DNA of 7,596 bases. Origin: DATJGR01 sp035494855. Lineage in GTDB: Bacteria; Pseudomonadota; Gammaproteobacteria; Pseudomonadales; Azotimanducaceae. The stretch spans positions 1 through 7,596 of the forward strand of contig DATJGR010000157.1 of the NCBI GenBank assembly GCA_035494855.1. Direction: 5' to 3'. The translations under genes and the position numbers were made by a program. Shown one piece after another: positions 6,081-7,596 of this stretch. The notes below the pieces were generated by a model, which had not been told where the DNA came from, made no database searches, and saw only the letters and a list, made by a program, of their open reading frames with translations. Each line of letters opens with the position of its first letter. The first letter of the stretch is position 1.

Positions 6081-7022
6081 TCAGGTCTTGGTGGCTTTGC
6101 TCGTCAAAGTGGTCAATTCCGCTTCGACGTTCACGATGTCTTCCTGGAACTTGAGGATCACGTTCAGCGTGTCCCGCACCAGTTCCGGATCGAGACGGTC
6201 GGTGTGCAGCAACAACAGGGTGCGCGCCCAGTCGATGGTTTCGGAGATCGCGGGCACTTTCTTCAGGTCGAGTCCGCGCAGTTCGTGAATGAAGTTGACC
6301 AGTTGTTTTCGCAGCTCCGGAAGAATTTCCGGAACGCGTGCGTGGATGATGCGCTGCTCCAGTTCGACGTCGGGAAACGGAATGTACAGGTGCAGGCACC
6401 GCCGCTTCAGCGCGTCGGATATTTCGCGCGTGTTGTTGCTGGTCAGAAACACCAACGGCGGTTCGGCCTTGGCTTTCACGGTGCCGATCTCCGGAATCGA
6501 CACCTGGAAGTCGGAGAGAATCTCGAGCAGCAGGGATTCGAACTCGTGGTCCGACTTGTCCACTTCGTCGATCAGCAGCACGCAGCCGTGTTCTTCCTTG
6601 AGCGCCTTGAGCAGCGGGCGCGGCTCGATGAATTCCTCCGAGAAGAAGATGTCGCCGAATTCGTGCAGCCGGCTGACTGATTCCTTGAAGCCCTTGGCGC
6701 CCTGCAGCACTTCGTCGAGGGTTTCCTTCAGCACTTGCGTGTACAGCAACTGCTTGCCGTATTTCCATTCGTACAGCGCTTTCGCTTCGTCGAGCCCCTC
6801 GTAGCACTGCAGGCGGATCAGCGGCATGCCGAACATGGTGGCGGTGGTCTTCGCGAGCTCGGTCTTGCCGACCCCCGGCGGTCCTTCGATCAATACGGGC
6901 TTCTTCAGATGAAACGCGAGGTACACGGCGGTGGCGATCTGATTGCTGCAGATATAGCGGTGCTGCTCGAACGTCTTCCTGATCGATTCGACCGATGAGG
7001 CAATCTGTTCGATATCTGGCAC
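6081..7022 (-). CDS. moxR: MoxR-family AAA+ ATPase
   Basis: This is a cytoplasmic AAA+ ATPase, 313 residues, the usual MoxR size. Visible motifs are Walker A GPPGVGKT (47-54), Walker B in CVLLIDEVDKS (147-157), sensor 1 TSNN (195-198) and an arginine-finger region ALKRRCLH (204-211). A C-terminal helical lid follows. I chose the GTG at 7022 because AGGGGG lies 4 bases upstream and family homology starts right after it. The in-frame ATG at 7181 would add 53 residues without family character and would place the predicted promoter inside the gene. The next gene is a VWA partner, the arrangement of CoxD/CoxE and other MoxR-VWA pairs, which act as chaperone-like maturation factors. No CO dehydrogenase or methanol dehydrogenase gene is in view; the following genes encode a peptide importer instead. 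Confidence 0.93.
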   Translation of the reverse strand: MPDIEQIASSVESIRKTFEQHRYICSNQIATAVYLAFHLKKPVLIEGPPGVGKTELAKTTATMFGMPLIRLQCYEGLDEAKALYEWKYGKQLLYTQVLKETLDEVLQGAKGFKESVSRLHEFGDIFFSEEFIEPRPLLKALKEEHGCVLLIDEVDKSDHEFESLLLEILSDFQVSIPEIGTVKAKAEPPLVFLTSNNTREISDALKRRCLHLYIPFPDVELEQRIIHARVPEILPELRKQLVNFIHELRGLDLKKVPAISETIDWARTLLLLHTDRLDPELVRDTLNVILKFQEDIVNVEAELTTLTSKATKT

Positions 7023-7026
7023 GTGT

Positions 7027-7032
7027 CCCCCT
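7027..7032 (-). promoter_or_regulatory. Ribosome binding site deciding the moxR GTG start
   Basis: AGGGGG followed by ACAC and the GTG at 7022. It is the only purine-rich site near the beginning of MoxR homology and supports GTG over the far-upstream ATG. Confidence 0.6.
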
Positions 7033-7064
7033 GAGGATTCGGATTGGTCGGCCCGCGACGGGGC

Positions 7065-7076
7065 GCAAAGCCCGGT
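7065..7076 (-). repeat. 12-bp direct repeat copy at the predicted transcription start
   Basis: ACCGGGCTTTGC on the minus strand, directly downstream of the -10 box and covering the expected start site. It is identical to the copy at 7103-7114, 38 bp upstream. It could be an operator half but is too short to claim more. Confidence 0.5.
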
Positions 7077-7106
7077 ATTATCGTGGCCAAGTCCGCGTGA
7101 TTGCAA
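7077..7106 (-). promoter_or_regulatory. Predicted sigma70 promoter of the moxR-vwa-opp operon
   Basis: On the minus strand TTGCAA (7106-7101, 4 of 6 to the -35 consensus), an 18-base spacer and GATAAT (7082-7077, 5 of 6 to the -10 consensus) are aligned. The expected transcription start is near 7070, giving a leader of roughly 48 bases before the GTG at 7022. The match is decent for a high-GC genome. The -10 core is among the few AT-rich spots in this gap. Confidence 0.5.
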
Positions 7107-7114
7107 AGCCCGGT
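7103..7114 (-). repeat. 12-bp direct repeat copy overlapping the predicted -35 box
   Basis: ACCGGGCTTTGC again on the minus strand. Its last four bases fall in the TTGCAA -35 hexamer. With the other copy it brackets the promoter, a layout compatible with a repressor site pair. Confidence 0.5.
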
Positions 7115-7221
7115 GCGGCCGCCTGAGCAGCGCGTCGCGGACCCCGGTCAGTAACGCGGCGGTCGTGCCCGAGATCGGCAACCAGGCGTTATCCGTGATC
7201 GTGAGCAGCCCTCAAGGGTCT

Positions 7222-7596
7222 TCATTTCGTCGCTGCCGCGCGATGCACCCGGATCAACCCTTCCTGCGCAACGCTCGCCACCAGCGCGCCGTCGCGACTG
7301 TAGATGAGGCCGCGATTGAAGCCGCGCGCGCCGGATGCGCTGGGACTGTCCTGCGCGAACAGCAGCCATTCGTCGGCGCGGAACGGACGGTGGAACCACA
7401 TCGCGTGATCGAGGCTCGCGCTCTGCACGTTCTGCTGCGTGTACGACACACCGTGCGGCATCAGCGAGGTATCGAGCAACGACCAGTCGGACAGGTAAGC
7501 GAGCACGCATTGATGCAATCGCAGGTCGTCCGGCAGTGCATCGCGTGCGCGCATCCAACCGTTCTGAAACGGCGCGCGCTTTTCCGGATTGAAGAA
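7222..7596 (-). CDS. tesB: Acyl-CoA thioesterase II, C-terminal 124 residues (cut by window edge)
   Basis: This enzyme hydrolyses acyl-CoA to free fatty acid and CoA. The visible part is the second hot-dog domain of TesB. It includes the YLSDWSLLDT segment with the catalytic Asp (D37 of the fragment), ASLDHAMWFHRPFRADEWLL with a Ser (S61) where E. coli TesB has its catalytic Thr, and VAQEGLIRVH with the catalytic Gln (Q111). The SARGF-like stretch is present as SGARGFNRGLIYSRDG. The reading frame continues past 7596, so the N-terminal domain is outside. It ends at a TGA at 7224-7222, and no convincing terminator follows, so some read-through into the next operon is possible. It is separated from moxR by 199 bp and is probably functionally unrelated. 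Confidence 0.95.
   Translation of the reverse strand, partial: FFNPEKRAPFQNGWMRARDALPDDLRLHQCVLAYLSDWSLLDTSLMPHGVSYTQQNVQSASLDHAMWFHRPFRADEWLLFAQDSPSASGARGFNRGLIYSRDGALVASVAQEGLIRVHRAAATK

Noticed and set aside
5803..7068. Minus-strand open frame of 421 codons spanning the moxR/vwa junction in another frame
   Set aside because: Arg/Ala-rich shadow translation. Both true genes have intact family motifs in their own frames.
7023..7181. N-terminal extension of MoxR from the ATG at 7181
   Set aside because: The 53 extra residues show no family similarity, the ATG lacks a ribosome site, and the region holds a promoter-like sequence. The GTG at 7022 has a purine-rich site just upstream.
7203..7221. 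Possible terminator after tesB (CCCTTGAGGG)
   Set aside because: The palindrome leaves almost no loop, the stem is four base pairs, and there is no T run.

Overview
The window is a compact, one-directional stretch of a high-GC Gram-negative genome. Every gene I can support lies on the minus strand, so it reads from right (7596) to left (1). The protein families and gene density (OppABCD-type peptide importer, MoxR/CoxE pair, TesB thioesterase) fit a Pseudomonadota chromosome. Burkholderiales is a reasonable guess, but a high-GC gammaproteobacterium is not excluded, and no marker gene here settles it. There are no rRNA, tRNA, CRISPR, IS or phage features.

Layout in transcription order: (1) 7596-7222, the C-terminal half of an acyl-CoA thioesterase II (TesB), cut by the window edge. 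(2) 7221-7023, a 199-bp intergenic region with a plausible sigma70 promoter (TTGCAA-N18-GATAAT) and a 12-bp direct repeat whose copies overlap the -35 box and the expected transcription start. (3) 7022-6081, a MoxR-type AAA+ ATPase with a GTG start. (4) 6065-4563, a CoxE-like von Willebrand A (VWA) protein with an intact MIDAS. (5) 4546-2846, an OppA-type solute-binding protein that appears membrane-anchored rather than lipidated. (6) 2814-1882, OppB-type permease. (7) 1885-488, OppC-type permease with a large periplasmic insertion resembling a fibronectin type III (FnIII) domain. (8) 450-1, the N-terminal part of an OppD-type ATPase, cut by the window edge. Genes 3 to 8 have gaps of at most about 40 bp or overlap, so they look like one operon of MoxR, VWA, OppA, OppB, OppC and OppD, probably continuing to OppF.

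The notable idea is that a MoxR/VWA pair, a module known from other systems as an ATP-driven maturation or assembly chaperone, is built into the operon of a peptide-type ABC importer. That importer is itself unusual, with a tethered binding protein and a permease carrying an extracytoplasmic FnIII-like domain. My inference is that MoxR/VWA assembles or remodels this importer, or that the importer and a MoxR/VWA client act in one pathway.

At two junctions (oppA/oppB and oppC/oppD) the upstream stop overlaps an ATG (ATGA) that opens a very short reading frame of 9 or 14 residues before the next permease or ATPase start. At oppB the true start codon also sits inside a perfect 7-bp hairpin. These look like translational-coupling mini-cistrons and are the main small-scale feature not explained by ordinary annotation.
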